Counted from the stretch's first letter, positions 17,015 through 26,325 are shown. The stretch is DNA of 64,000 bases from JAZDRH01 sp047470865 (GCF_047470865.1 NZ_JAZDRH010000008.1:58141-122140), one strand, 5' to 3'. Translations and numbers: made by a program. Notes: generated from the sequence alone by a model not told the origin.

Positions 17015-18319
17015 TTAAACCGCATAGCCTAAATAACGCGGCAACCATAAGGCAATTTCGGGAAATGCCATTACCACTAATAACGCAGCAAACATGGTCA
17101 CCATAAAGAGCATAGCCCACACAAAGGTATGTTCTAATTTAATATTAGCCACCTTGGTAGTTACCATTAAATTCACAGCAACAGGGGGCGTAAACTGGCC
17201 GATAGCAATGTTCATAGCCAGCAAAATTCCAAACCATACTGGATTCCAGCCAAAGTGCTGAATCAGTGGAATCAAAACAGGCGTTAAGATCAAATAAATT
17301 GAAATAGCATCTAGCAACATGCCTGCAATTAGCACCAACAACATAACTAATAACAGCAAAATCATTGGATTTTCCGAAATACCCAACATAGCTTCAGCCA
17401 GCTTAGTGAACGTACCTAAGGTAGTGCCTGCCCACGCAAAAATGCCTGCCAGTGAAATAATTAATAACACTACGCCTGAAATTTTTGCGGCTTCCGTAAA
17501 AATCTCAGTTAATACACGCCATGTCAGCATACGGTAGATAAAAGCACCTATTAACAAGCCATAAGCAACGGCTACTACAGCAGCTTCAGTAGGTGTAAAT
17601 AAACCTGAGCGCAAACCACCTAAAATTAAAATAGGGGCAAAAAGTGCTGGCAAAGCCTCTATAAAGCTTTTCTTGATGGAGATTTTATTCTCTTCATCGC
17701 TCTGTTGCTTGCTTTCCCAACCATTGCGTTTAGCTAAGATAAAAACCGGCACCAATAAGGATAAACCAGCCAAAATACCTGGCAACAAGCCTGCGGCAAA
17801 AAGCGCTCGCAGATCCACGCCTGGCATCATGACCGAGTACAAAATCAGCGCAATAGAAGGCGGAATTAAGATTGCTGTAGAAGATGCCGCCGCAATGAGT
17901 GACGCTGAAAACGGGCGAGGATAGCCCGCTTTAGTCATGCTCGGTAGCATAACCATGGCAACTGCTGCGGCATCCGCAGGGCCAGAGCCGCTCATTCCAC
18001 CCATAATCAGGCAGACTAAAATCGCCACAACAGCTAAGCCACCATGACGACGTCCAATCAACGATTGAGCAAACCTCACCAAGCTAGCCGCTACGCCCGC
18101 TCGCTCAAATATCAAGCCCGTCAAAATAAATAATGGAATGGCAACAAGAGGGTATTTGGCAACGCTGTTATAGGTGTTTGTGCCTAAAGTCGCCAGCATA
18201 TCTGGTGACAAGCCAATAAGAATACCCGCTGCTCCACCTAATCCAAGCGCATAGGCTACAGGCATGCCTAATAGTAAACACAGTCCGAAAATTAATAGCA
18301 TCCACATGTCAGGACTCAT
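17015..18319 (-). CDS. dctM: TRAP transporter large permease subunit DctM
   Basis: A 434-residue, 12-13 helix protein of the DctM family: GMPVAYALGLGGAAGILIG, YPLVAIPLFILTGLIFERAG, GGMSGSGPADAAAVAMVMLPSM, ASSTAILIPPSIALILYS, GLFTPTEAAVVAVAYGLLIG and GQFTPPVAVNLMV. I place the start at 18319 because the ATG overlaps the dctQ stop (ATGA) and GGAGG precedes it; the frame stays open upstream inside dctQ. It moves the substrate across the inner membrane using the sodium gradient, with DctQ and DctP. Confidence 0.93.
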   Translation of the reverse strand: MSPDMWMLLIFGLCLLLGMPVAYALGLGGAAGILIGLSPDMLATLGTNTYNSVAKYPLVAIPLFILTGLIFERAGVAASLVRFAQSLIGRRHGGLAVVAILVCLIMGGMSGSGPADAAAVAMVMLPSMTKAGYPRPFSASLIAAASSTAILIPPSIALILYSVMMPGVDLRALFAAGLLPGILAGLSLLVPVFILAKRNGWESKQQSDEENKISIKKSFIEALPALFAPILILGGLRSGLFTPTEAAVVAVAYGLLIGAFIYRMLTWRVLTEIFTEAAKISGVVLLIISLAGIFAWAGTTLGTFTKLAEAMLGISENPMILLLLVMLLVLIAGMLLDAISIYLILTPVLIPLIQHFGWNPVWFGILLAMNIAIGQFTPPVAVNLMVTTKVANIKLEHTFVWAMLFMVTMFAALLVVMAFPEIALWLPRYLGYAV

Positions 18320-18795
18320 TGTGCGTCCTCCCGTGTGTCTGCATTTTTCCAGCGACAAATTAAGTTTTGAGTGGTACGAAAAGCAATCATCAAGGCTAAG
18401 ATGGGTAACCAAATTTGATAAATCCAAATCGGATAACCACCTGGCGATTGTTCCTCCCATTCATAAGCTTCATACACCACAAGGCTGCCGTACCAAATAA
18501 TTAAACCTAAAACAGCTAGGCTTCCTAACCATTGCAATACGTACAATGCTCGCCTACCAGAGGCAGGCAAACGGTCTTCGAGAACAGTAATGCGTATATG
18601 CTCGTTGGTGCGTGCAGCCACCGCAGCACCAGCAAAGGTAAGAACCACTAAAAAGAAAACAGAAAACTCTTCAGTATAAGCAAAGGAGGCATTAGTGAAG
18701 TAGCGAACCATTACGTTGCCTAAACTGATGATAGCAATACCAGCCAACGCAATAATGGCTAACCACGACTCAGGTCGAGATTTTGGGCTAGACAT
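18316..18795 (-). CDS. dctQ: TRAP transporter small permease subunit DctQ
   Basis: A 159-residue protein with four membrane helices and the DctQ pattern: NVMVRYFTNASFAYTEEFSVFFLVVLTFAGAAVAARTNEHIRI and a C-terminal QIWLPILALMIAFRTTQNL. It forms the small integral subunit that holds DctM. It is coupled to dctM by a four-base overlap and lies 48 bases after dctP. Confidence 0.9.
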   Translation of the reverse strand: MSSPKSRPESWLAIIALAGIAIISLGNVMVRYFTNASFAYTEEFSVFFLVVLTFAGAAVAARTNEHIRITVLEDRLPASGRRALYVLQWLGSLAVLGLIIWYGSLVVYEAYEWEEQSPGGYPIWIYQIWLPILALMIAFRTTQNLICRWKNADTREDAQ

Positions 18796-18843
18796 AGAAA
18801 ACTTCTTTTAACGAGGCTGCAAGCCGAAACTTGCAGCAAAAAA

Positions 18844-19842
18844 CTAACGATTTTTAATAGCTGTTTGTGCTTTTTCGACTAAATCAGCACCAATTTTTGG
18901 TGTCCATTTTTCGTAAACTGACTGCGTAGCCTGCACAAAGGCTGCATGCTCTTCTGCTGTGAGTTCACGCACATCAATGCCATAGCTACGAATGCGGTCA
19001 AGGGTTGTAGCTAGCTCACTGCGGGCTTTTGCAATTTCCCATTGCCCTGCTTCAATCGCTGTTTCTTGTAGAAGCTTTTGATCTTCGGCACTTAAGGTTT
19101 TCCACACACGCTGACTCACACCAAAAATCAGTGGATCATTCATGTAGTGCCATTGTGTGAGGTATTTCTGATTAGCACGGTCAATACGTGCAACATCATA
19201 TACCGCAATAGGATTTTCCTGACCATCTACTGCACCTGTAGTTAACGCAGGTTGTGCATCTGTCCAGCTCATTTGAGTTGGGTTAGCACCCAATGCATTA
19301 AAGGTATCAAGGAATAATGGCGATCCTACAACGCGAATTTTAAGCCCTTTTAAATCTGCTGGTTTGGTAATGGCGAGCTTAGAGTTAGAAATTTCACGAA
19401 AGCCGTTTTCACCCCATGCCAGTGGTTTTACGCCTCGTTTTTCAATCGCCGCAAAGATTTGCTTACCTGCTTCGCCTTGCGTTACAGCATCCACAGCCGC
19501 ATCATCTGGCATCAAGAAAGGTAAGGAAAACAAGTTAACTTCTGGAACCTGAGTTGACCAGTTAATTGTTGAGCCAACCGCCATATCAATCAAACCGCTA
19601 CGCATTGCAGAAAACTCACGGGTTTGATCACCCGAGACTAGCTGAGCGTTAGGATAGACTTTAAGTTTGATACGGCCTTGTGAGCGTTCTTCAACTAGCT
19701 CGGCCCATTTGGTGGCTGCTTGCCCCCATGGAAAAGCATCAGATAATACAGTAGATACTGAAAACTCACGCACTTGCTGGGCAAATGCTAAAGACGATGT
19801 TAGTGCTAAACAGGCTAAACCCATTGATAATAAACGCTTCAT
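18844..19842 (-). CDS. dctP: TRAP transporter solute-binding protein DctP
   Basis: A 332-residue periplasmic protein with an N-terminal signal peptide (cleavage likely after SLAFA). The DctP fold is shown by SGRI-like QGRIKLKVYPNAQL, GLIDMAVGS, and LKGLKIRVVGSPLFLDTFNALGANP, whose Arg usually binds the substrate carboxylate, then GAVDGQENPIAVY. First gene of a dctPQM operon. C4-dicarboxylates or other organic acids are the family's common ligands; the substrate cannot be decided here. Confidence 0.9.
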   Translation of the reverse strand: MKRLLSMGLACLALTSSLAFAQQVREFSVSTVLSDAFPWGQAATKWAELVEERSQGRIKLKVYPNAQLVSGDQTREFSAMRSGLIDMAVGSTINWSTQVPEVNLFSLPFLMPDDAAVDAVTQGEAGKQIFAAIEKRGVKPLAWGENGFREISNSKLAITKPADLKGLKIRVVGSPLFLDTFNALGANPTQMSWTDAQPALTTGAVDGQENPIAVYDVARIDRANQKYLTQWHYMNDPLIFGVSQRVWKTLSAEDQKLLQETAIEAGQWEIAKARSELATTLDRIRSYGIDVRELTAEEHAAFVQATQSVYEKWTPKIGADLVEKAQTAIKNR

Positions 19843-20037
19843 GCTACTTATACCTTTTTTCGAATAATTGGCAGTAAACGCACATCACTAGCGCGATAAC
19901 ACTAAGATATTTGTTTTTAACGCTATTTTGTAGCTTTCTTGAGGCGTTGCACGCAATATTATCTTGATAAACAATTTGAATCGGCAACTAATGCTCGGAT
20001 AGAGCAACTTAGGATACTAATGCAAACAGATTATCCC

Positions 20038-20062
20038 TGCAAAGCTTTGTAACAGCTTTGCA
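20038..20062 (-). terminator. hairpin downstream of the YhhN-family gene
   Basis: A perfect 9-bp stem TGCAAAGCT/AGCTTTGCA with a 7-base loop, 12 bases past the stop of the minus-strand gene 20075..20761. There is no strong T run, so it may be a weak terminator. Confidence 0.5.
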
Positions 20063-20074
20063 AGAAATCTCTAC

Positions 20075-20761
20075 TTATAGGCTTTTAGTTGCTTTCCACT
20101 GCCAAGTAATACCAATTACGATACAAAATTGCGCTAATAAATAGCTCAACATCAAGAGTTCTTGTGCCAATGGGAAACTACCAATAAAACGGTCAATTGC
20201 TAGCAAGCTATCTGAAACTAAAAAGCAAATAGCGCCAAGCTGAACCATAGTAAAGCTAAAAGGCACAACATGGTCTTTACGTCCAAAAGCAAACCATGCC
20301 ATAGCCAAAATGACCACTATATAAAACAATACGGGAACCGATAAATCTCCTAGATGTGGCAAAAGAAAGCTATAAACAGCAGCGCCTAGCAAGAGTAAGA
20401 AAAAGAGGAAAAGACCAGCATTTCTACTGGATGGATAGCCTTTTTGCTCTAACGCAAAAATCACCACATACAACAGATGCCCAACTAAGAAAAAACCTAA
20501 GCCCAACATAAAATTAAGCTGCGAGTCTGGCAGCATCAAAGCAATATCACCCAAAGTACCTAAAATAATTGCGCTAAAAAGTACGCTTTGGATGCGAGGA
20601 CAGTGAAAACAGCTAAGCAATACTAGAACACTTAAGCTCACGCCAAACATAGGCTTGGTTGCAAAACCTATAGCTTGCCAGCCGCTAGCGATGCTCATTA
20701 GATGCACCATAAGCAGAGTTACATACCAATAACCAAAACGCTTGTACGCATGCATGCACAT
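20075..20761 (-). CDS. YhhN/TMEM86-family membrane protein (lysoplasmalogenase-like)
   Basis: A 228-residue protein with about eight membrane helices. YhhN-family marks are TKPMFGVSL, GTLGDIALMLPD, FFLVGHLLYVVIFA and GAICFLVSDSLLAIDRF. The animal homologue TMEM86B hydrolyses lysoplasmalogen; the bacterial role is not well settled. It is transcribed leftward and appears monocistronic. Confidence 0.78.
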   Translation of the reverse strand: MCMHAYKRFGYWYVTLLMVHLMSIASGWQAIGFATKPMFGVSLSVLVLLSCFHCPRIQSVLFSAIILGTLGDIALMLPDSQLNFMLGLGFFLVGHLLYVVIFALEQKGYPSSRNAGLFLFFLLLLGAAVYSFLLPHLGDLSVPVLFYIVVILAMAWFAFGRKDHVVPFSFTMVQLGAICFLVSDSLLAIDRFIGSFPLAQELLMLSYLLAQFCIVIGITWQWKATKSL

Positions 20762-20866
20762 AAGCTTTTCCCTAGATTTTTTCCTTTACTGTACAAAAGT
20801 TCAAACTCTGTACCTATTAGGCTATAGCCGTAGAAAAGCGCCAATTAATCGGTATTGCGTAGCCTT

Positions 20867-21496
20867 TTAAACAAATAGAGGATTATCTGCTCGGCGGCGA
20901 AACCAGCCCGCAATTGACAGGCGATCTTTAGTTGCTGCCAAAACTTCGTGCGGCCAGTCTGCTGACATAAAGAACATCATAGTACCCAAGCGCGGGCTAA
21001 CGTCGTACACTTTATTAGCGCCTAAGTGCATGCGCATTTCACCCCCAAACTCAGGTAACCAGCCTTCATTAAGATAGAGCACACTGGTCACTGTCCGACG
21101 ATCATCATCACGAAAACGATCTAGATGTTTTTTGTAATAAGCACCTGGGGGATACCATGCAAAATGGCATTCGTAATCTTCCAAACCTAAAAATAAACTT
21201 TGGTTAAGCGTATTTTTAAAGCTATCCATCAGATTAAGATAGCGATCAATCGAAGGACTTTGCCCTTCATTTAGCCACATAATGCTATCGCCTCGAATTG
21301 ACTCTTTAATCACTGGATCAATCCCAGAGCCAATACCTGCTTGATTCATTTGACCTGCTTGTGCGCGATTACGGCACTCTTGTGCTAAGGCCAGGGTCAG
21401 ATCTTCAGGCAAAAAAATATTTTGTTGAGTCCAACCATGGGTTGCTAAATCATCGGCTACACGCTCAAACAGGGGATTCGACGCGAATGCACTCAT
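20867..21496 (-). CDS. 2-oxoglutarate/Fe(II) oxygenase, prolyl-hydroxylase type (EGL-9/PHD-like)
   Basis: A 209-residue double-stranded beta-helix oxygenase. The iron triad is visible as HLDRF (His and Asp) and the distal His in DWPHEV, and the 2-oxoglutarate Arg is in DRLSIAGWFRRR. FAWYPPGAYYKKH.D.F is typical of prolyl 4-hydroxylase-like proteins related to animal oxygen sensors. A Pseudomonas enzyme of this type (PPHD) hydroxylates EF-Tu, which is a possible role here. It is divergent from a secreted-protein gene with only 28 bases between. Confidence 0.8.
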   Translation of the reverse strand: MSAFASNPLFERVADDLATHGWTQQNIFLPEDLTLALAQECRNRAQAGQMNQAGIGSGIDPVIKESIRGDSIMWLNEGQSPSIDRYLNLMDSFKNTLNQSLFLGLEDYECHFAWYPPGAYYKKHLDRFRDDDRRTVTSVLYLNEGWLPEFGGEMRMHLGANKVYDVSPRLGTMMFFMSADWPHEVLAATKDRLSIAGWFRRRADNPLFV

Positions 21497-21524
21497 AGGT
21501 AAAACCTTCAGTGAGGAGTTTTTA

Positions 21525-22253
21525 ATGATTACCTTGAAAAAAATAGCGACTTACAAAAAAGTGTGGTTTTTGCAGGCTCTATTTGCTTGGCTGTGGCTGG
21601 GCATTTCTGCACAGGCCCATGCTGATAGCTATGACGATTTATACGAGCTGGCAGGCTGGAAACAACAAGCAGTACATTTTGAGCAAGCTTTGCCATTACT
21701 ACAACAAGAAATTACACAAAAAACAGGATTTACCCCATCGATTAGTTGGCAACCTCAAGCTTTTCAGCGCAAAGCCACTGAAACCCTACGTCAGCAATTA
21801 GTGTCACCACAAGCAGCACTCGACTTTTTTAATTCAAAAGCGGGAATGCAGGTCGTCAAAGCTGAAGTAAATGCGACGCAGCTAAGTAAAATTAAAACAT
21901 ACCGACATCAGCCATCATGGAGTCTTGATGTTACTCGTCAACGTGAACTAGATCGCTTGCGCGCCAGCCTGCCTATTCAAGCAGCACTGAACCAATTGCA
22001 AAGCCAAATCATTAAACAGCAAACCAACAATGCTAACTTAAACATTCCAGGGTTAGGTGACCTCTCAACGCTTACCTCAGGTGCACTGCAAAACATCAGC
22101 TTATTTAAGCCCAGTACGTATGACATTAACCAAGCAATGATTATTGTCTATGGCGATCTTAGTCATCCTGAACTAAAAGCCTTTGCTGATTTTGCAGAAT
22201 CAGCTGAAGGGCAAGCCTATTACAATGCCTGCGTGCAAATGCTGCAGTTTTAA
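21525..22253 (+). CDS. secreted protein, unknown (DUF2059-like?)
   Basis: A 242-residue protein with a signal peptide (hydrophobic VWFLQALFAWLWLGISAQAHA, cleavage likely after AHA). The mature part is helical and Gln-rich, ending FADFAESAEGQAYYNACVQML. That ending, F..F..S..GQ.Y..., resembles the repeat found in DUF2059 proteins, but I am not sure. GAGG precedes the ATG at suitable spacing. It is followed 24 bases later by another secreted-protein gene, probably in one operon. Confidence 0.6.
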   Translation: MITLKKIATYKKVWFLQALFAWLWLGISAQAHADSYDDLYELAGWKQQAVHFEQALPLLQQEITQKTGFTPSISWQPQAFQRKATETLRQQLVSPQAALDFFNSKAGMQVVKAEVNATQLSKIKTYRHQPSWSLDVTRQRELDRLRASLPIQAALNQLQSQIIKQQTNNANLNIPGLGDLSTLTSGALQNISLFKPSTYDINQAMIIVYGDLSHPELKAFADFAESAEGQAYYNACVQMLQF

Positions 22254-22277
22254 TCTTACTTGTTCTAAGGAACAATT

Positions 22278-22676
22278 ATGCGTCCTTTGTTCTACCTATG
22301 TTTAGCGCTTGTTTTGAGTCTTTCTGCACAAGCTGCTCCATTAGACGAGCTTGCATCTAGTGCAACTCAAGTGCAGTGCAAAGACACTGTATACAGCCCA
22401 GAGGGTATAGAGCTCGCAGATGAGTGTTATTACCCTAACACCGCCATTAAGCAAGCCTATGTGCTGTATGTGCAAGCTATGCTAGAGAATATGCCTGAGT
22501 TAAAAACTATGCTGTTGAGCGATACCTACCAGTTAACCCAACAGAGCGATATATTTGTCTGGAAAAATAAACATGAACTCATTATTACAGATGACTTTTC
22601 AGTAGGAATTTCCCAAGTTATTTTTCGCTTTGATGGAAAAGGCACCCAGGTAGTGACTGTCTACCTGCCAGATTAA
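22278..22676 (+). CDS. small secreted protein, unknown
   Basis: A 132-residue protein with a clear signal peptide (LFYLCLALVLSLSAQA, then APLDEL). The mature part has two Cys (QCKD, DECY) that could form a disulfide. CTAAGGAACAATT gives an AAGGA ribosome-binding site. It is likely co-transcribed with 21525..22253. No family recognised. Confidence 0.6.
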   Translation: MRPLFYLCLALVLSLSAQAAPLDELASSATQVQCKDTVYSPEGIELADECYYPNTAIKQAYVLYVQAMLENMPELKTMLLSDTYQLTQQSDIFVWKNKHELIITDDFSVGISQVIFRFDGKGTQVVTVYLPD

Positions 22677-22687
22677 CTAGCATCATA

Positions 22688-22727
22688 CTCAGCGCTTGCT
22701 TAAGCATATAACTGAGCAAACGCTGAG
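22688..22727. terminator. long hairpin between convergent genes
   Basis: CTCAGCGCTTGCT (22688-22700) pairs with AGCAAACGCTGAG (22715-22727), 12 of 13 pairs, around a 14-base loop. It lies between two converging genes and probably serves as a bidirectional transcription end, though it lacks a T run. Confidence 0.55.
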
Positions 22728-22736
22728 CCGGCTAAG

Positions 22737-23330
22737 TTAACTGTTGCGCTCAAAAGCGATAAATGCTTGGGCTGTTTTATTAAACCAAACTTCATACCAA
22801 GGCTCAGCCTCTTTGAGGGTAATTAAGGTGAAATCTAATTCAGGATCCCACTCTAAAATAGTATCGTCTTCTGGCCAGATAAAACTCCACCCATGACTGA
22901 TAAAATAAACGTCATCGCTATTATAAAAAGGATCTTGCTGCTGAAACCAACGAACATACCTATCAGCAGCTGGGTCAGGAAAGTTATCGTTGTAGCCTTC
23001 ATCTGTGTCCCAATGGCAACTTTCTAACCAAGTACTAATAGCTGTATCACCATAATGAAATAGATGATCTATGCTTGGATAGGCTAAAAACTCATGCTTA
23101 GTCAGTGGCGTTTTAGATATCACTTGCTCTTGCTTGGCGACGGCAAATAGGAGGTTATCGGCTTTATCTTTACTTAACGCATACCACTGGTCACCAAGTT
23201 GCACCGTTAAAATCAACTTATCCTTCCCATGCCAGTAGGCATCTATGTTTTCTCCTCTTTGTGTTTTTCGGTAGGCAAAAGCATTACGCGTCATAGTTTC
23301 AGCAAAACGTATTAGATAAGCTAAATCCAT
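22737..23330 (-). CDS. hypothetical acidic protein
   Basis: A 197-residue soluble protein rich in Trp, Tyr and Asp (FPDPAADRYVRWF, DVYFISHGWSFIWPEDD, WDPELDFTLITLKEAEPWYEVWF). No signal peptide, membrane segment or known motif. It starts four bases after the stop of the alpha/beta hydrolase gene on the same strand, so the two are probably co-translated. The composition is like that of many uncharacterised globular cytoplasmic proteins; function unknown. Confidence 0.6.
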   Translation of the reverse strand: MDLAYLIRFAETMTRNAFAYRKTQRGENIDAYWHGKDKLILTVQLGDQWYALSKDKADNLLFAVAKQEQVISKTPLTKHEFLAYPSIDHLFHYGDTAISTWLESCHWDTDEGYNDNFPDPAADRYVRWFQQQDPFYNSDDVYFISHGWSFIWPEDDTILEWDPELDFTLITLKEAEPWYEVWFNKTAQAFIAFERNS

Positions 23331-23334
23331 TCGG

Positions 23335-24285
23335 TTACCTCGATAATTGGCGGCTTAAAAAACCAAAGATTTCATCTCTATAGTTAGCACTTTCATTAAC
23401 TAAATGATGCTTAGCGGTTGGCAAAAATAGCTGTGCTTGCAAATCAAACCAATGAGCTATCAACGGCACATTGTGCTGCCAATCAACAGTGCCATCGTCA
23501 CCGCCTTGCACCAAAACAATAGGTCGATGACCTTTAGGCGCAGCCTCTACTTTTTCTAGCCATAGATTTAGCGCCCCCACCCAAGTGGTTGGAATTTCCA
23601 ACGGCTGCAGTGGGTCACGTTGCAGGAAACTCAAGAATTGCGCATCATGAGAATTGTTACTAAATACTCGTTTAACACTAGTAATTACCGACTTAAGCAT
23701 ATGAAAAGCCAGGCGTGAGCGCATCCAAGAACAAGGACGCACTAACGGTGCTAAAAACATAATAGTGCCAAATTCGTCACCAAATGGGCGACTTAACAAA
23801 TACTCCGTAATAACTGAACAGCCAGTACTTTGTGCAAAAACATGCCATGGCTGAGGTAATTTTTGAATGTACTCATGCTGCACTAACGCTGTAAAAACTT
23901 CGCTATACTGCGAGAAACTATCAATACCTGCACGCTGTCCTGAACTTAGTCCATGTCCAGGCAAGTCAAAACACACAACCGAAAAGTTCTCAGCTAATGC
24001 CCAGCGTATTGCATTGCCATAGAGCCCCATATGGTCAAAATAGCCATGCAGAATAAACACTGTTCCTTTGGCTTGTGCTTGCTCATAGGTTTGCACAGCC
24101 ACACGAAAACCTGCCGCATAAATACAACCAAAGCGGTTTGTGACCGAACAAGGTAGCGAGTTTAATTCCAACTGATAGAATGAACGCCACTTTTGCGCCA
24201 ACTCAGGTTCTTGCATATCTTCTGAGAATGGCTGTAGCTGTTGATGAAGCTGTTGGATATCCTGTTCACTTAGCATAATTATCAC
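23335..24285 (-). CDS. alpha/beta hydrolase (lysophospholipase/monoacylglycerol lipase-like)
   Basis: A 316-residue serine hydrolase. The oxyanion motif is ILHGYFDHMGLY, FDLPGHGLSSG follows, the nucleophile is in AQSTGCS, the acid is probably in GGDDGTVDW and the His in AKHHLVNE. This matches the Hydrolase_4 (lysophospholipase-like) group. There is no signal peptide. A start at the second in-frame ATG (MLSEQD) is possible. It heads a two-gene operon with 22737..23330 and is divergent from 24330..24899. Confidence 0.82.
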   Translation of the reverse strand: MIIMLSEQDIQQLHQQLQPFSEDMQEPELAQKWRSFYQLELNSLPCSVTNRFGCIYAAGFRVAVQTYEQAQAKGTVFILHGYFDHMGLYGNAIRWALAENFSVVCFDLPGHGLSSGQRAGIDSFSQYSEVFTALVQHEYIQKLPQPWHVFAQSTGCSVITEYLLSRPFGDEFGTIMFLAPLVRPCSWMRSRLAFHMLKSVITSVKRVFSNNSHDAQFLSFLQRDPLQPLEIPTTWVGALNLWLEKVEAAPKGHRPIVLVQGGDDGTVDWQHNVPLIAHWFDLQAQLFLPTAKHHLVNESANYRDEIFGFLSRQLSR

Positions 24286-24329
24286 TCTATTTTATAGTTG
24301 TTCAGCCCTACGCGGAGCCAACTCAATTT

Positions 24330-24899
24330 ATGTCACTACCTTCTCGCAAAGTTATTATTACCACAAGCATTGTTATCGTCTGGGTCGCCATTATGTTGTT
24401 TGCATTATGGTGGTATCAATCGCGTTTTATTCGTGCGTTTAATGAAACTACAGCAGTATTTAGTGGCAGTGAACTACAGTTACCTAACGCTATTGCAGGT
24501 GAAGGTAAAATTCGTTTTGTACACTTTTGGGATCCTAGCTGCCCTTGCAACGTTGGCAACCAACAACACCTGATAGAGTTACTGGAACATTTTTCTGATC
24601 AGGTAGATTTTTACCACGTACAAAAGCCAAATACCAACGGCACATTACCTAAACAGTTAGAAAAGCTTAACCACTTATCAGGTTTGGTGGGTATGGAAAA
24701 GCTACCTGCATCGCCTGCCGTGGCAATTTGGGATAAACAAGGCAAGCTCGCCTATTTTGGTCCTTATAGCGAAGGTGCAGTGTGTAATTCGAGCAATAGC
24801 TTTATCGAGCCTGTGCTCAATGCCTTAATAGAAAACCGTCCCGTTTCGGCAGATAGCACTTTAGCCGTAGGCTGTTTTTGTGATTGGCAAGCTAAATAA
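24330..24899 (+). CDS. membrane-anchored thioredoxin-like protein (DUF6436-like)
   Basis: A 189-residue protein with one N-terminal membrane helix (about residues 7-28) and a periplasmic thioredoxin-like domain. The active-site region is FWDPSCPCN, so a CPC motif stands where CxxC is usual, in the right place after a beta strand (IRFVHFWD). SPAVAIWDKQGKLAYFGPYS fits the later thioredoxin cis-Pro region. Two Cys near the C-terminus (GCFCDW) may take part in disulfides. Role probably redox-related in the periplasm; unproven. Confidence 0.7.
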   Translation: MSLPSRKVIITTSIVIVWVAIMLFALWWYQSRFIRAFNETTAVFSGSELQLPNAIAGEGKIRFVHFWDPSCPCNVGNQQHLIELLEHFSDQVDFYHVQKPNTNGTLPKQLEKLNHLSGLVGMEKLPASPAVAIWDKQGKLAYFGPYSEGAVCNSSNSFIEPVLNALIENRPVSADSTLAVGCFCDWQAK

Positions 24900-24928
24900 C
24901 TAAGCCTGAAACTGAGCCTTATCAGCCA

Positions 24929-25393
24929 TTATTCAAGCAAAATATAACGATCTGCCAGCCTTACATCAGCCTCTTCTTCCCACGATAGAAAATGATATCT
25001 AACCACTCTAGTAAGCCTTTTGAAGAAAGGATATAACACTGGGTCTATGAGTTTTATATAGGATTGTGCTGTTAACTGACGTATTAACGCTGCCAGCTCT
25101 TCATCCGATTTATCAGAACCATAGGTTAAATTGTCAACGTCAAAACCTAATGTTTCACCTTTAGGCCCAAACTCAATCAACGCATTATCTACATCATCGG
25201 TTTGAACAAGGCATTCATGGCCAGTAAACAGATAAACCACTTTGCCATCTTGTTTACCAATGCGTTCAATATTGCCTTTTACATATTCATACCAAATATG
25301 CTGCCTAGCAATACCTGTGTACTTTTCTAATTGTAAAACAGCTTGGCGTTTTATATATTTTTGCTGTTTTAAATGACTAAGCAGCCTTTCCAT
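24929..25393 (-). CDS. hypothetical protein
   Basis: A 154-residue protein, basic at the N-terminus (LKQQKYIKRQAVLQLEKY) and acidic toward the end, with no signal peptide or membrane helix. I recognise no motif. It stands alone between a thioredoxin-like gene (convergent) and the metQ terminator. Confidence 0.5.
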   Translation of the reverse strand: MERLLSHLKQQKYIKRQAVLQLEKYTGIARQHIWYEYVKGNIERIGKQDGKVVYLFTGHECLVQTDDVDNALIEFGPKGETLGFDVDNLTYGSDKSDEELAALIRQLTAQSYIKLIDPVLYPFFKRLTRVVRYHFLSWEEEADVRLADRYILLE

Positions 25394-25458
25394 AATAGCC
25401 TCACTTAGTTATAACGGCGTTCAAACCCTTGATTAGGCCGCTAGCTGTACCATAAAAA

Positions 25459-25492
25459 ACGCCCTCAACCAGCCAAGCTCATTGAGGGTGTT
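25459..25492 (-). terminator. terminator of the metNIQ operon
   Basis: Stem ACGCCCTCAA/TTGAGGGTGT (10 bp including one G-T) with a 13-base loop; the minus strand then runs into TTTTT. It begins 23 bases past the metQ stop. Confidence 0.85.
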
Positions 25493-25514
25493 TTGATTTA
25501 GGCGTGCTCAGCTA

Positions 25515-26288
25515 TTAATTAAACGCTGGTAAAATCGCGCCTTGGTATTTTTCATTGATGAAGTTTTTCACTTCTTCACTATGCAGTACTTTGATCAGTT
25601 TTTGCACATCTTCTGAATCTTTATTGTCTTCACGGGTTACCAAAATATTCACGTAAGGTGAGTCTGCACCTTCAATAAAGAGTGCGTCTTTTGTTGGGTT
25701 TAACCCTGCATCTAACGCATAGTTGGTATTAATTAACGCTAAGTCAGCTTGTTTGAATGCACGTGGAATCATAGGGGCTTCAAACTCGCGAATGACTACT
25801 TTTTTTGGATTCTCAACAATATCTTTCACTTTAGCGGCAATACCTGCATCTGCTTTAAGCTTAATTACACCGGCTTTATCCAGTAGTAATAAAGCACGAC
25901 CACCATTAGTCACATCATTTGGGATAATGATAGTTGCGCCTTCTTTTAAGTCATCTAATGACTTAAGTTGGTTGGCATAAATACCAATAGGCTCAATATG
26001 TACACCTGCTACGCTAACCAAAGCTAATTTACGTGAAGTGGCAAACTCATCCAAATAAGGTTGGTGTTGGAAAAAGTTAGCATCAATGCCTTTACGTGCT
26101 AGCTGTAAGTTTGGCTGAACATAATCAGTAAACTCTTTGATTTTTAATTCTACGCCTTCTTTTTCTAATGCAGGTTTAACAAAGGCTAAAATTTCAGCAT
26201 GTGGCACAGGTGTAGCGCCGACGGTTAAAGTACCTGCGTTAGCCGATATAGCGGCAAATGCAGTGAGTGCGACTAATAGTTTTTTCAT
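25515..26288 (-). CDS. metQ: methionine-binding protein MetQ (NlpA family)
   Basis: A 257-residue periplasmic binding protein: TLTVGATPVPHAEIL, DYVQPNLQLA, DANFFQHQPYLDEF, IIIPNDVTNGGRALLLL, and INTNYALDAGLNP. The signal peptide ends in ISANA with no lipobox cysteine, so unlike E. coli MetQ it is not a lipoprotein. AGGAGC precedes two closely spaced ATGs; the second (26288) has the normal 7-base spacing and is chosen. It delivers methionine to MetNI, encoded just upstream. Confidence 0.93.
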   Translation of the reverse strand: MKKLLVALTAFAAISANAGTLTVGATPVPHAEILAFVKPALEKEGVELKIKEFTDYVQPNLQLARKGIDANFFQHQPYLDEFATSRKLALVSVAGVHIEPIGIYANQLKSLDDLKEGATIIIPNDVTNGGRALLLLDKAGVIKLKADAGIAAKVKDIVENPKKVVIREFEAPMIPRAFKQADLALINTNYALDAGLNPTKDALFIEGADSPYVNILVTREDNKDSEDVQKLIKVLHSEEVKNFINEKYQGAILPAFN

Positions 26289-26325
26289 TGCCATGCTCCT
26301 AAAAGTTTGCCGTTTTCGGCTTATG

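Noticed and set aside
18320..18460. N-terminal extension of DctM by 47 residues
   Set aside because: The extension lies inside dctQ in another frame and has no family support; the ATG at 18319 has a GGAGG site and the ATGA coupling.
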